From Aquilaria yunnanensis (Eukaryota > Streptophyta > Magnoliopsida > Malvales > Thymelaeaceae), in the NCBI GenBank assembly GCA_039654915.1, contig CM077594.1:84272893-84336892 (forward strand): 64,000 bases of DNA, read 5' to 3'. A model generated the notes under the pieces. That model was not told the DNA's origin. It made no database searches and saw only the letters and a list, made by a program, of their open reading frames with translations. The stretch's first letter is position 1; the number at the start of each line of letters is the position of its first letter. The position numbers and the translations under genes were made by a program. This document shows positions 11,295-24,049 of this stretch, piece by piece.

Positions 11295-12544
11295 TTTTCG
11301 GGATTAAGGTGAATACCGAAGGCCCTGAGTTGGTGGAAAGTTTCCTCCAGGTCTGCAACATGGTCGTCAGGCAGTTTGCTCTTGACTATCATGTCATCGA
11401 CGTATACTTCCATGTTTCTCCCTATTTGGTTGTTAAAGACCTTGCTCATCAACCTCTGGTAAGTGGCTCTTGCGTTTTTGAGCCCGAAGGGCATTCTGAC
11501 GTAACAGTATGTCCCTCCCTCGGTGATGAAGGCAGTTTTCTCCTCATCTTCGAGGTCCATCCTTACTTGATGATACCCACTGAAGGCGTCTAAGAAACTT
11601 AGGAGCCCATATTCGGTGGTTAAGTCTACCAATTGGTCTATTGGTGGGAGAGGATACGAATCTTTTGGGCAAGCACTGTTCAAGTTTCTGAAGTCGATGC
11701 ACATCCGAAGCTTACTGCTACCTTCTTTTGTGGCAACTACCACATTGCTTAGCCATTCGGGGTACTTGACCTCCCTGATGACACCAGCGTCTAGCAAGCA
11801 CTGTACTTCGGTTTTGATGAAATTGTTTTTATGGACTGAGATGCCCCGTTTCTTTTGCCGGACAGGTTTTACTTCCAGGCTTACTTTAACACTGTGCTGT
11901 ATTACGTCAGGGTCTACCCCTGGCATATCTTTCGGCGAGTAAGCAAACAGATCTTTATTTGTCAGTAGAAAAGATACAAGTTTTTTCTTGTCACCTTCGG
12001 CCAAGTTTTTCCCTATGCGCGTGTTTTGGCCTGGGACAAGCTCTATTTCTTCCCTTTCCGCTTTCGTGGGATCTTCTTCTTCGCCCTTTTTTGGTGCTTT
12101 TGCTTCTACAGCTTGCGCGAAGTTGCTTGCTGGAGCTTTTCGTGCTTTGACGAACACCTTCCTTACTTCGCCCTGATCTATGAAGATTTCAGCATCTCCT
12201 TCCTTGGCGGCAAAGGTAATAGTCAAGTACTTCACATCAGGGCGAATGTGCAAATTTCCCTGTGTTTGTCTTCCGAGGATGGCGCTGTACGACGAAGGGA
12301 CATCCATGACAATGAACCTTGCCATCGTGGAGGCGTATAACTCAACAGTTCCATTTACTGAAGTCCCTTTCAGCATTAAGGGGAGATCGATCCATCCGAG
12401 GACAGGCAGCTCAGATGGTCCTACCCCAAATGTAGGTGAGGTGACAGGCTTAAGGTCGCTGCTAGATATGCCCAAGTTTGGCAGCAGGTGTGAAAACAGG
12501 ACGTCGGCGTTTGATCCATCGTCAAGCAACACTCTCTTGACGTC
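11189..12544 (-). pseudogene. pol: Tat pol, part 1: aspartic protease and reverse transcriptase
   Basis: The frame is continuous with gag but follows an in-frame TAG (12545-12547). The protease active-site region (LLDDGSNADVL) begins only a few codons after the stop, so the stop falls inside the protease domain and not at a domain boundary. RT motifs follow: LDAFSGYHQVRM, MPFGLKNA and YVDDMIVKS (around 11400). The frame goes wrong after HLNPEKCIFG near 11280. The residues that normally link that motif to LGYM are short by several, so a small deletion that is not a multiple of three is the likely cause. I describe the break only. Confidence 0.88.
11262..11294 (-). other. Frameshift/deletion joint in Tat RT
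   Basis: Here the RT reading moves from the frame ending at 11189 to the frame starting at 11294. The sequence between CIFG and LGYM is shorter than in related elements, which points to a small deletion and not to a programmed shift; there is no slippery heptamer with a plausible stimulator. Confidence 0.65.
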
Positions 12545-14362
12545 CTAATTTCCTATCCTCGCCATGACCAGCAGCAGATCGTCATGGGGAAAGATGACGA
12601 CGGAACCATCCTTTCGGACCACTTTCTTCGCCGGACTCTGGTATTCCATGACTGCTATTTCCCTGGCCTTCCTCTTCCTTTCCGAGGATGGAAGTCCCGT
12701 CATGATTGTTTGTATCACTCCTGCCGGAGGTGGAGGGCGCCTCTTCGGACTTCGGTTTCTCCGCCTATCGGAGTAGTAGTCCTCATCTTCTGCCTTTCCT
12801 TCCTCCTCTTTCCTCCCTTTCGGGGAAGGCATCCGCAGGTAACGCCGAAGTTGCCCCAGTTTTATCAGCGACTCTATGTATTTCTTTAATTGAAAGCAGT
12901 CTTCGGTGTCATGACCGTGGTCGCGGTGGAACTGGCAGAACTTCTTTACATTCTTTTTGTTATCAGCGGTCATGGCTCTTGGCTGCTGAATCTGGCTCCC
13001 TTGTCTTTCCATCGCCATGAGGATGTTGGTCCTCGTGGTGTTCAAGGGTGTGAAGTTGGGGGGTTTCCTTCCTCTCGATCTGCGAGGTCGGTCTGTCTGC
13101 TCGGTCGGATACCGGTTTTGCTGGCTGGACCCTTCGGCCCGGGTGTGATCTGACTTCGGTCCACCCATTCTTAGCTTTTCGGCCGTCATGTGCTGTTCGG
13201 CCCTTCGGTAAAATTCGCCAAGCATGTCCGGGGGGTCCTTGTAGAACTTGTAAAACAGCTGTGAGTCCCTCCGAAGGCCCCTCATCATGGCGACAATGCG
13301 TATTTCGGGCCAAAAGTCTGGCACACTCAAGGCCTCTCTATTAAATCTTTCAACATAGTTACGGATGGTCTCTCCGTTTCTCTGTGCTATGTCAAACATC
13401 TGAACCGGCATCTTCGCCGTTGGCCTGCTACCGATGAACTGCTGTGTGAAGGCCGTGGATAACTCCTGGAACTCCGTGATGGTTCCTGGGGCCAATGAGT
13501 TATACCAGGCTGTTGCTGGTCCTGTGAGAGTGAATTCAAAACATTTGCACAAGGTGGAGTCATCGGCACCGTGCATCATCATGCTGCGTCTGTATTTGGT
13601 CAGATGGGCCTGCGGATCAGTACGGCCATCATAAGTTTCCAGCCGAGGTACTCTGAAGTCACCTGGCATGGCTACCTCAACTACGGCTTGGGTGAACGGG
13701 GACTCATCCCCGCAGAAGGTCCCATTCAGCCTGGTCCAGACAGGTTTGCGGGCCACTTGCTTTTCCACTCTGTCCAACCTCGCCAATATCTTTTCCATAA
13801 GGAGCGTGGCGCTAGGTTCTTCTTCAGGGCAGGGAGATTGTCGATACCTCTTCGGGGAATGAGTTCGGCGCTGGGGGGATGGGGACTTCGCCTCAGGTGA
13901 CGAGCTCCTTCGGCGTGGGGCTTTGGGTCATCCGGACCCTACTTGCCCCACCCGCCTTGCCCCGATGGGCCTGTTTTCCATTGAAGACTCCTCTCGTGGG
14001 TCTCTGCTGCCCGAACTACGATGAATTGACTTAGGGCTTTTCCCCCGAGGGTGTGCTGGCGAAAGGGGTCTTAGGGCCTGGGCTTGCTGCGGCCACCTTT
14101 TGTCTATCTGCTGCGCTACTTCGGCTACAACAGAACGTTGGAAGTCACGTAGAAAGTTCATGGTGATGACTAGAGGACGATCTTCCTCAGGCATGGAAGT
14201 CCCTGGAAGGGTTTGCTCAGTAGCCGGTTGGACTTCAGGCGCGGACGGGGACTTCGGGAGTCCCTTGTCCTTAGAACGCCGAGTCTTAACGACGGCTACC
14301 TGAGGGTGGTTTCCCACAGACGACGCCAAATGATGCCCAGAGACATCTTCGCTGGAAGACAT
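12545..14362 (-). pseudogene. gag: Tat gag with one internal stop
   Basis: From an ATG at 14360-14362 the minus strand is open to a TGA at 13928-13930. It then stays open in the same frame through 13799-13927 and on to a TAG at 12545-12547: ~605 codons with a single internal stop. The N-terminal part is Ser/Pro-rich and basic. The central part has a retrotransposon gag (capsid) domain (LTGPATAWYNSL, FTQQFIGSR, YVERFNREA). The C-terminal part has an HxxHGHDTEDC zinc-binding-like motif (CQFHRDHGHDTEDC) followed by basic and Pro-rich sequence. The start codon lies 32 bases inside the 5' LTR, so the frame reads through the primer-binding site. Confidence 0.85.
14311..14330 (-). promoter_or_regulatory. 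Primer-binding site of the Tat element
   Basis: On the minus strand the bases directly after the LTR end (GGGCATCA) read TTTGGCGTCGTCTGTGGGAA. This is the type of tRNA-complementary site known from RIRE2/Grande-like Tat elements. It is overlapped by the N-terminal gag frame. Confidence 0.75.
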
Positions 14363-17300
14363 GGAGACTTCGATGGGGACTTCCTGAGAAGGAGATCGCC
14401 GTGTGCTGAGATTTGCCAGAGGAGTGTGCCTGAAAATACTCAGAAGAAAGGGTTAGGAGGTCCCCGGGGTGTTTTTCCGGGGAGGAGCCTCCGACACCCA
14501 AGTCAGTTTCTCAATAGGGTAAGAGGGGGTGTCACACCTCACTCAGGCCCTGGCCTATCATTTGCTAATTTAACCCCCAAACTCAATATTTAATCTCAAA
14601 GTGTTTGGTTTGGCCAAGCAAGTAATGGCAACTTTTAAGTCTTATTTTCTTAAGTTAAGAGGCCTGGGAGGTGGCCCAGGTGGCTTTAACAAAGGTCCAT
14701 TAACAACTTGCAGCAAGGGCAAGGCCCAAAACCCCTAACTTGCACAACAAGCAAGGCAACACTTAAATGCAATTTAAGTACATACATGGTGTGCATCAAG
14801 TGTACTAACTATATGGCAACCAAGAAGCCCACAAGGTTGGTTTAGGTTTTGAAAACAACAAGTAAAAATGCATGATGCTCTCGGCCTACTAATGTACATA
14901 CCATTATGCACAACAGTTCCACATAACTAGGTCCATAAGCATTCACATAAAAGTGGCAACTTTGGCCCATAATATCCAGCATACATAGGCAAGCATAATG
15001 CCATCCATAAGTCCATACATAACTTGGCATCCAAAATCCACAAAACATCCACAAACTAGGTATCCAAGACTACACATATATACAAATCAAAATGGTAGTC
15101 TACCTAGTATCTACCATGGCTGTATATGCCAAGCATCCATAAGTTGTTCATGCCAAGTTACATACAACCCGAGACCATACTCTTAATGGTCAAATAAAAC
15201 CTTGAGAATCCCATACAGAAGTACACACTGCAACACCAAACCTATGGCCATATTCATGGTCATAAAGGTGAATACCACAATCAGAGCTAAAGTCCAAGTA
15301 TCCATGCTCTCCTAGACAGTTCCCACTCTACAGCCTGCAAACTTAAAACATAAGTCTAGGCCAACCATAGGTAAATAAGACTTGTAATGAAACCAAAATG
15401 CTACGCCAAGCACACATTGGCACATACCTTGGTAACTAAGCAAATAAACACTAAGCACACACACAAGGCAGCTTAGCACTACTCAGGCCGAATATTCTTG
15501 CCTGAAAAATAAAGGATGGGCAGTGAGCATATAACTCAGTAGGAATCACTTAAAACATATACAACTCATATTGAGTCTATTTAGTTAAGATGAGTAATCA
15601 CTCAAAGCTTAACCTCCCATTAGTTAGCTCAACCTGCAAAACAAACACCAAGACAAGAAAAACAGGCATATACATATACAAGACAGATAAATAAGTCAAA
15701 TATTTCATAAGTGGGGTTAGCATGCACAAGGAACCACCAAAGCACACAAGTACACACACACACTCCACAATGTTGCTCTCAGCCATATAAGCCATACATG
15801 TACCCATGTGCATTTCTTGCACACAAACTTACCAATACACCATTTCCATTTGGAGCTCCCAAAATGCCAAGCAAATAGGCCACATTTACTTGCATTTCTA
15901 GTACATGTACCATAGTTAATTAGCTAATCAACAAAACAACCAAGTATAAGCATTAAGCCCATCAAGCAACTAAGGTCATATGGCACATTTAACCATCACT
16001 TAGCCACTCTAGACACTTGAATCATGGTGTACATTACCAAGCAAAGTCAAGTGCCAGTGAACCCTACCTCAATAGCTCTCGGTCTCAAGCCAACTTCAAA
16101 TGTCCAAGTGCCCTTCAACCACAATGCCTACCATAACAATACATAGGCATTAACAACACAAACCCATGGATTAACTACCATGATTTCTATGAAGGACACT
16201 ACAATACACACACTTAAGCTCTCGGCCAAAGTGCCCACCTTCACATAGTTATACTATCCATCCTTCTAATTCATTACATAATCATGTAATCAGCCATAAA
16301 GCTTGCTCATGGCACAATTACCATGTAACCAAGTAAAACACACTATTTCACATTAAGTTTAGCTCTCAGCTAAAATGCCCATAATCACATAACAATGTGC
16401 TTCATCAATTTAGTTCATCATATAATCACCAAATCACCACTAAACATGTTTCATGGCATCATTACCATGTACTCAAGTAATGGACACTAAATTATACCAC
16501 TTCAAGCTTTTGGCCATAAAATCCAATTTCACCCACATTTGTTCTTCATCATTCCAACCCAACATACATTCACTATATCATCAATAATCAAAGCTCATTG
16601 GCATCAATGCCATGTAGTTAGAGGTAGAACATGATTTACCTCAAATTCACCTTTCGGCCAACACACTAACTTCCACAAATTTGGTGTCCTTCACCCCAAC
16701 AACCTATCACAAGATTACATCGGTAATATCAAGCATCAAACATGGATAAATATATCCATCTTTAAGAAGAAGAACACCATGTTCATTCATCCAATTCATT
16801 CGGCCAGCATTTCACTTCCAAACCGAAGCATTTCTTGCTCATTTGACTTAATACATCTTCAATTGAGCACTTAGGTTCCTTGTACATGGAAGAACTACCA
16901 TGAATTCAAGGAGACATGGACATTACCTCAAAACCCTAGCTCAATTAAGCTCGGTTTCCTTGAATCTTCAAGAACCAAGCTTGATTCCAAGCAAGCACAA
17001 GCCGAAACACTCTTCTCCAAGCTTGAATCCTTCAAGTATCTTCAAGAATCTTGGATTTCAAAGCCAAAATGTGAAAGAACTCTCAAGAACACTCTCGGTT
17101 TAACAAGAACAAGCAAGCCCGAAATGAACAAATGGCCTTGGACTTGATTTCGGCCGAAAGTCATGTGTTTTTAGTTGGCTAGAATGCCAACTTTGCCTTC
17201 CACAATTTTGCATGGTGCAAAGTAGTCTTCCAAGCCCATATAAGTACAATGCCACCCTTAAACTTGTGGTTAAATGGACACTCAAGTCAATTCTTGGCCC

Positions 17301-18437
17301 ATTATGCCAAGCACATGATAAACACAAGTACCAAGATGTCATAAGTACCCTTGTAAAACCGGCCATGTAACTAAACTAATGACTAGTTAGCTTAACTAGT
17401 AACTAGTGAATAGTACACTAGTGGTAGACAAGAATTTGACTAGCAATCATTGTTGTCTCCCAAAAATGGTCTAGTCTTGGACTAGCCATCATAAAATTTT
17501 GCATGGCCAACAATGCCATCCTTAAGCTTGTGGTTTCACTTGTACCACTTAACTTAGTGCACAATTTAGTCCCCTTTCTCTGTTTTCTGTCAGCTTTCCC
17601 ATAGTACATTTTCTATGTGCAATTAAGTCCTGAAAGTCTCCAGTTTTGCACATAAGTCACTGTACTAGTCTCCGGAGCTTCTCTTACTTCCCCTTTCTGT
17701 TTTCTCTCACTTTCCTTGGTTTTCCTTGATATTCCTTGGCCTAAGCCAAGCACTTAGGAGGTGCCTAACAGGGGGAGCACTAAAGATTTCAGTGGCCTTG
17801 CCTGTTTTCTCAAAGAGAGGGAGTGGAACCGTTTGCCAGGGTTTGTTCCTTGGTATTTATAGGAATGCCCGGCCCGTTCAGATCACGACACGTGTTCTGT
17901 CGGATCTTCTCTGTAATGGACAAGTAGCTGTTTGTAGGCTTCCTCGAGCCTTGGTCCGAGACAGGTCGTGACAAGACCTGGACAGCGTCGGCATGTCAGA
18001 TCGCCGTTTGAGGTGACATGTAGCGTCTGTGGGTGACATGTCAGAGGCTCCTTAAATGCTCATGCCGTACTCCCGAGGTCCCCTGGGCGAGGTCGCTCTT
18101 TGACACGGTTGCCCTTCTCGGGAGTTATGCTCTCTGTTCGGGATTTCCACTTTTGGGGAACTCCATACCTCGGAGGTCCTGTCTCAGGGGAGGTTCTCTC
18201 CTGCTTGTATCAGCTGGTTAATTATTCCCGAAGGTGATCCGTTTCGGCCCTCCGAGGGAGCCAGCAATGGTTTTGAGATTCCTGGCCTTATGGCCGAAGT
18301 CCCGAGATCAAGGTGTTCGGCTTCCTTTCTTCCGAGGTAGGTCATGGTACCTCATTCGGATGACGCCAGGTTTGCTCGGTGACGATCTTTGGTAAGAAGT
18401 AGATTCTGAGAGAGGAGATAGTCCTTCGGCTATCACA
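14331..18437 (-). repeat. 5' LTR of the Tat element, split by a solo LTR
   Basis: Left part 14331-14529 and right part 17771-18437 together match the 3' LTR at 4503-5338. Without the insert and its duplicated GGGGG the LTR is ~861 bp, about 25 bp longer than its partner because of an extra segment near 18019-18043. Confidence 0.88.
14530..17770 (-). mobile_element. Nested solo LTR (3241 bp) with GGGGG target duplication
   Basis: Begins TGTCACACCTC and ends GGTGCCTAACA, with GGGGG on both sides (14525-14529, 17771-17775); the uninterrupted partner LTR shows a single copy of the site. No internal coding region, PBS or second LTR is present, so this is best read as a solo LTR left by LTR-LTR recombination. 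It contains the TGAG/CTCA hairpin motif at 15524-15538 followed by GTAGG, as in Tekay LTRs, and that polarity suggests minus orientation (starting TGTTAGGCACC). It holds no gene. Confidence 0.8.
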
Positions 18438-20470
18438 TAGATCACATCATTACAACCATGCAACCAACCAACCAACCAAAAATTACATCTCAATGGAAGA
18501 GAACTAAAATAAAATAAAATAAAATAAAATTCTAGAAAAACTAATTAATTACCCTACCCATGTTGCCCATGTATTTAAAGATTTTGTTTAGCCCAATTGT
18601 TTACTTAAAATTTATTATTCGGGTTGATGCTTATTTTGGGCCTAAGAGGGCCCACGAGAACTAACCCGTTCTTCCCCCTTACCTAGTTCGAAATAATATG
18701 GCGAAAGATGGCAATTTCCTAGGACGGTCTTACAAAATGTTAGTAAGGTAGAAAATTAGAAAAATATATTAAAAATTGGAAATTTCCTAAATGGTACTTG
18801 GAAGTATCATGTTCTTGGCATCTAGGTCGGAATTTTACCTAGTGAGCAAAAAAGGTCTCGGGGTGTCTCCGGTGGCCTCGTGCCTATTCGGGATCATGTC
18901 AGAAGCCTTCTTGATATTGATCCTAAAAATTATAGCGACCACACACTAAGTTATATGCTCATTTAATGGCTGTAAAAACTGATCTTGAAAGGAAATTTTT
19001 TTATTTCAGTTACCGATGTGTTTTCAGGATCTCTGGCGGTCTGGGAGTCCAAAGAAGTGCCAAACCTTCAAGTAAGGATTTTTCTAACCCTTTGCAACAA
19101 CATGGACAGCAAAGATAAGATAATTGTTAGGGCTGTAAGATTTGAAATTGGCAGCCGAAAGGATTTTAAAAAGACTACGATGACTTACCGGGGTTTAGAA
19201 GCAAATATGGACCCGATTGCACTGGAAACGAGTGCAAAACCCAAAACTCAGATTAACAATGATCTACCAAGAACTTACAGCAAAAATATTAGGACTTTAG
19301 GTGCTGGAAGAAAAGAAAAAAAAATGAAAAAAGTAATACCGAAGAATTTTGGGTCACGCGAATCAAATCGGAATCATCGATACTCGTAAGATCGCTTTTG
19401 GTGTCTGGATGTGGTTTCCCTTCAACTTAATAAACCTAAGCAATAATAGGGAATTAAATAGAATTCAAAATTGGTTGGATGATGGAGAAATAAAAGCCCA
19501 AAGGGCTGGACTTACGCCGGTTCGATAAAGATCACGATCAAGCCGGTAACGGAGCGGAGAGTGCGATGACAATCCTTTGGTGTGATAATTTCTTCTCCAC
19601 TCTACTATGCAAGTCGCTGAACAATGGTGGAATTAGGAGGCTATCTGAATGAATTAAAGGAATGAAAAAGAGAAATATACACAAAGGTTGAAGGAGGCAG
19701 CTGGAATGGCAAGGTGGAACATAGCGATCATTGGTGTTTTTCCCATTGTTGTTGCTTAAGTGGATGTTGCGCATGGACTAGAAAAGAAAGGAAGTGGCAG
19801 CAGGCTTTGGTACCGAATTGGATTTTTTTTTTGACCTAGGAGAGATACGGGACAAGAATATTAAATTAAAAGAAAGAGTTATAGTTATATTAGGATAATA
19901 ATGAAGGTTTTTAAAATAAAGAAAATATAGATAAGTAGGTAAATTAAATTAAATTGTTTTTTTTAAGCAAACAAAATTCCAAGGACGCATGCGGCTGAAA
20001 TTTTTTAGAATAAAAATTAGGGTTAGTTGGGAAATTATTATATACAACAAAAGCACGAACCCGGTTTAAACCCTACATGCGCGTAGGCTAAATTTTTGGA
20101 AATCTAAGCAAACGGATTCAGAATTGAGTAAGACAAATTTCTCTTGACTCATTTTTGCGAGAAGAATTCAATGGTGCTCCCAGATTTTTCATCCGATGCT
20201 TAGTTGGAAATGACAAAAATGCCCATAGCCTAAAGAAAATGACTTTAAGCTTCTGGTTTGAAATTTTGACTTAATAAGTACTAAATGAATTATCTAAGGA
20301 TTAAGACTCTTAAGTTTATATTAACTTTCTAAATTGGTAAGTAAAAATTAGAAAAATACCCTTAAGGATAAAATGTTAATTAATTTATTTTTATTTTTAT
20401 TTTAATTTTATTTTAGTTTATTTAGGGCAATTTGGTAATTTTCTTTTCTTTAATTTCTAGGGTTGTTACA
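18438..20470 (-). mobile_element. Tekay-type LTR, right part (continuation of 2979-4502)
   Basis: Runs from the Tat element's outer edge to GGGTTGTTACA at 20470. It is AT-rich with poly-purine patches. A 134-codon frame at 18985-19389 has no family resemblance and is not called a gene. Confidence 0.45.
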
Positions 20471-20759
20471 TTTTGTCATCAAGCTTTCTCCCTTTATATT
20501 GCATCAAAACATTGTGGTGTCTCCAAAATCAAATCTCATCCTTGCAGCAAACATTAAAAGTTTGTTAAATCGGTACTTATAGTGAGAAATTTTTTTGCTA
20601 AGATGGTTTAAGGTTTTATCAAAAGATTTCATTCACAACAAACACCAAAGTGTTTGCTCCTCTGCTACTAATGTGTTTATTTGCATACTCTGAGAAGAAA
20701 CCCAAATTTGGAACCTTTTGAGTTTTCCTTGATTTTTTTTTGTCACCATATAATCAGCT
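20471..20759. other. Right interior of the MULE-like element
   Basis: Nothing coding is visible. It lies between the Tekay LTR end and the right inverted terminus. Confidence 0.35.
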
Positions 20760-20930
20760 GCAGGAATTATGGAACAAAAATAAATCACATGCATGTGCCT
20801 TATTTCCAGTATTTGAGGGGCTTAGGTGTCCTAGTTACCAATGTTCGAAGGGTGAGTTGGCTTAAGTCAATGTTCAAGGGGTTATGTCTCTGAGTCACAA
20901 AAGTTAAGGGGCTATTTATGGTTTTAGGTC
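20760..20930 (-). repeat. MULE-like terminal inverted repeat, right member
   Basis: Its reverse complement reads CCTAAAACCATAAATAGCCC and then follows the left terminus (301-460) phrase by phrase with moderate divergence, including the GGCACATG and GATTTATT stretch on the inner side. The outer flank does not show a clear copy of the sequence before 301. Confidence 0.55.
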
Positions 20931-23789
20931 TATAAACAAAACCAAAATTTGAAGTTTTTGGTTTGAGAGTGCATACACTTTCTTTCTAAACCAACATGAT
21001 GAAACAAACTCTATTGGTGGAAATATTGGTGCTATATGTAATTTCTTTTTTCAAGCAATCATAAAAGAAATTGAACCTACTCTCTCCAGACATTGCAAAG
21101 AGAACACAGACACAGATGGGAAACTTTATTCAACTTTGTTTTTCTAAGTAGATTTTAGGTAATTATATGCATACATCTTCTTCAGTGTTAAAATCTCTTT
21201 TCTAGCTTGTTTTTTCTTTGGATGAACCAACCACATCCGCTAATATCACAAAATAATGAATCAAAAAAATGTAAAAATTTACAGCTTTTATCATCTGGAA
21301 TTATACCATCTTAAATTAATTAAGCTAAACAATGGTAACAAAATCATCAACATATGAAATAAAAATTAGAAAAATCAAATCGCTTACTTTCTTGTATCTG
21401 GGACATCCATAAAACCTTTTCCCTGTATTCTGGTTCTCTTTCTGAGCTAGAAACATTTTGATACATAATCCACAAAAACATAGTGGTGAATCTTCTCCCA
21501 GAAGAATTCAAGCCTAAGGCTATTCTTATTTTGTTTCATGAATCCTATAAACTTGTTGTACAACTGTAGTTTTGTTGTTTGTCAATGAAAAGTTGGGTAT
21601 AATCCTCCTCTATCTCAAACTCATGTTCTAAGCCTTCTTAATTGACTATCAATGTCACTTCAGTCAAACCTAAGTCACCTATGCCTCATTTCAAACCCCG
21701 TCAGTCAACCAAAGTGACAATTAAACTAAGCCACCAACTTTTGCAAAGTTCTAGAGCCAACATTTAATGAATTATGAGTTATGGACTAACTCACTCAAAG
21801 TATGAAAATTTTACGCCAAATGTATAGTTTGTCCATTTATTGGAACCTACTTAAATGTCACATCAGATTTCCTTTCATAAATGGCAAAATTATCTCCAAA
21901 TGTTAAATGTAGTCCCATGAATATCCTACAAATGTGCTACTCAAAACCAAATATGACTTCTAATCTAAAATGTTATGTTTAGTCTAAAAACTTATTCTTG
22001 AACCCAATCTACATCACCATTTATAAGGGCCTAAAATCAACATTAATTATCATATCAAAATAATTTTTATATTCATTTTTTAACCCATATATATTTACAT
22101 ACTTGATGCCATGCCTTAATGGTATCTTCTATGCACACCAAATTGGACATCTCTTTTTTTGTAGTGTAGATTTTCTTTACTCTCTCATCAATTCTAACTT
22201 GTATTTGAATAAAAAAACCATATATATGTAAAAAAGATATCTGGTAAAAAAAATTCAAACTAACATATACAACAATTTTTTATTAAATTACACATATTAT
22301 GCTTAATGTATTTTCAGAAGAAATATCTTTACATTTTTATTACTCAAAAGCATCTTTACAAGCATATAAGGTTGATAGTATATATATATCTAAGGAAGGG
22401 GCGTGTTTGTTTTTTTTGGACCCTGGAAAGTCGTTGAACCAACATATGTAATATTTAAGAGGTAATTGACAGAGGCATGGCTGAAATCCTCAACCTCCGT
22501 TGAGTGTTCCTAAGCCTCAGACCACTAGTTTGAATATGCGAGACAATATCATTCCTTTCAATTTGTTTAGCATATACTAATATATCTTAACTTCCAAAAT
22601 CCCTTGACTTTTAGTTATCTCTCCCCTCTCTTTTATAAACTTCAAGGCCTTTTCTCTCTGTATTTTTTTTCTAGTGATTATTCATTTTTGTTTGGTTTAG
22701 TCTTCTCTTCATCTATCTTGTTCTTGTTAAATGGCTTATATTCTATATTGATATCTTTTAGTTAATCATTTTTTTCTTTATGGGAATGGTTGAAAAGATG
22801 TCCAATTAAAAGTTAAGATGGTGATCAGATGGCTTGATGTTGATCTATGCCTATTAGATGGCCTGGAAATCATGTTGTGTAGGTCTAATCTAATGGGAAA
22901 CGCTAAGTGTAATGACAATGACCTTATGCCTGTGGGCTACTAACATTTACCCACTACTGCATTCAATCTTACAATCAATGAAAGGCCTTAGGGTACAACT
23001 TTTTCCTTATGCAACACAGAGGTCTTTCATGACAACACTTGCCCTCGAGGCTTTACACCTCTACCTCTGATTGCATGTGCTTGGTAACTCTTGCTTTTCC
23101 TCAAGGTGTTGCTAGTATAAAATTTTCCTTACACCTTGGGCACTTGCTTTCTTCATCCTTTCTTACTCCTTTCTAGGATAACTCTTGGTTATTCATCGTA
23201 GATTATCTATTCCCAAGCTATTGTTAGGATCTTATTTTTTCCTTAGAGAAAATGTTATCCTCGGCTCGGTGCAATTGAGTCCTTAGTGTCCGTTAGCCCT
23301 TATGGCCATAGCATCAACATACTCTTGATGAGGATATATTACTTTTTGTGAGGATACATTACTTGGCTTGGTAGACCTGTGGATCCTTAGTATACCTTGA
23401 TCTTTACCCTTAGGCTATGCATCCAACTCCTCTTTTTGGGGCCTGCTTATACTTTATCCCTAAAGGATGCTCTTCTGCAATAGGTTACCCTATGTTTTGC
23501 ATAGAAAGGTACCAACTCAACTCCTGGCATGCTATTAGGATTGATACCTTCTTTAGCCTTAGTATTTAGGCTTACCTTGAAATAGTTTGGCCTGCACGAT
23601 TCATTTCCTTGGGTCATTTCCCCAATTCCTTAGGCCTTTAAATCCCTTAGGATCATCCCTTATCTTGCTCATTTTAGGGCTACTTAACCTTCGTAGGGCC
23701 ATTTGAATCCTTGCTAAGATCACTTGTAATTCCTTTTCTTATGTTCACAAATGTCCCTACAAAAGAAAGCCAAAAGACATCCCCATGTA

Positions 23790-23827
<38 letters not shown>

Positions 23828-24049
23828 CAACAACAACAACAACAACAACAAAAACAAAACAAACAATAATAATAATAATCATCATACTTACCACCTACAC
23901 TAAAAAAATACCAACAATAAAAAAAATTTTATACATAGAACAAAGAAGGACTTTCTTTTGTTCTCAGACACTTTGGCTCTCGTAAGAATCTTGCAAAACT
24001 TCCTAAGCCTTATTCTAATACTACTATAAGGGACACTACCTAGGGTCTT
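20931..24049. other. Gene-free stretch
   Basis: No frame over ~70 codons and no recognisable domain on either strand. Sequence around 22900-23760 contains repeated CCTTAGG/CCTTGGG phrases that look like decayed transposon DNA but could not be assigned. Confidence 0.4.
23791..23878. repeat. AAT/AAC trinucleotide microsatellite
   Basis: About ten AAT units followed by about nine AAC units, an A-rich interruption and further AAT units. Expected to be length-polymorphic. Confidence 0.9.

Larger units (their letters stand above)
4503..18437 (-). mobile_element. Ty3/gypsy retrotransposon, Tat lineage (decayed, with nested solo LTR)
   Basis: Both LTRs read TGATGCCCAGAG at the left edge and GGCTATCACA at the right edge on the plus strand, so the element lies on the minus strand. 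In transcription order it has a 5' LTR (14331-18437, interrupted), PBS, gag, protease-RT, RNase H-integrase, a spacer with a tandem repeat, an antisense gene, a PPT and a 3' LTR (4503-5338). Fusion order PR-RT-RH-IN, the PBS sequence and an antisense gene between integrase and the 3' LTR are known hallmarks of the Tat group (RIRE2/Grande-like). The coding region has two in-frame stops and one frameshift. No matching target duplication is visible (CATAC on the left, TAGAT on the right). Confidence 0.9.

Noticed and set aside
4498..18442. Target-site duplication for the Tat element
   Set aside because: CATAC and TAGAT do not match; either lost by mutation or the ends were exchanged by recombination.
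18985..19389. 134-codon plus-strand frame inside the Tekay-type LTR
   Set aside because: No family resemblance and no promoter or splice context; LTR DNA often has such chance frames.
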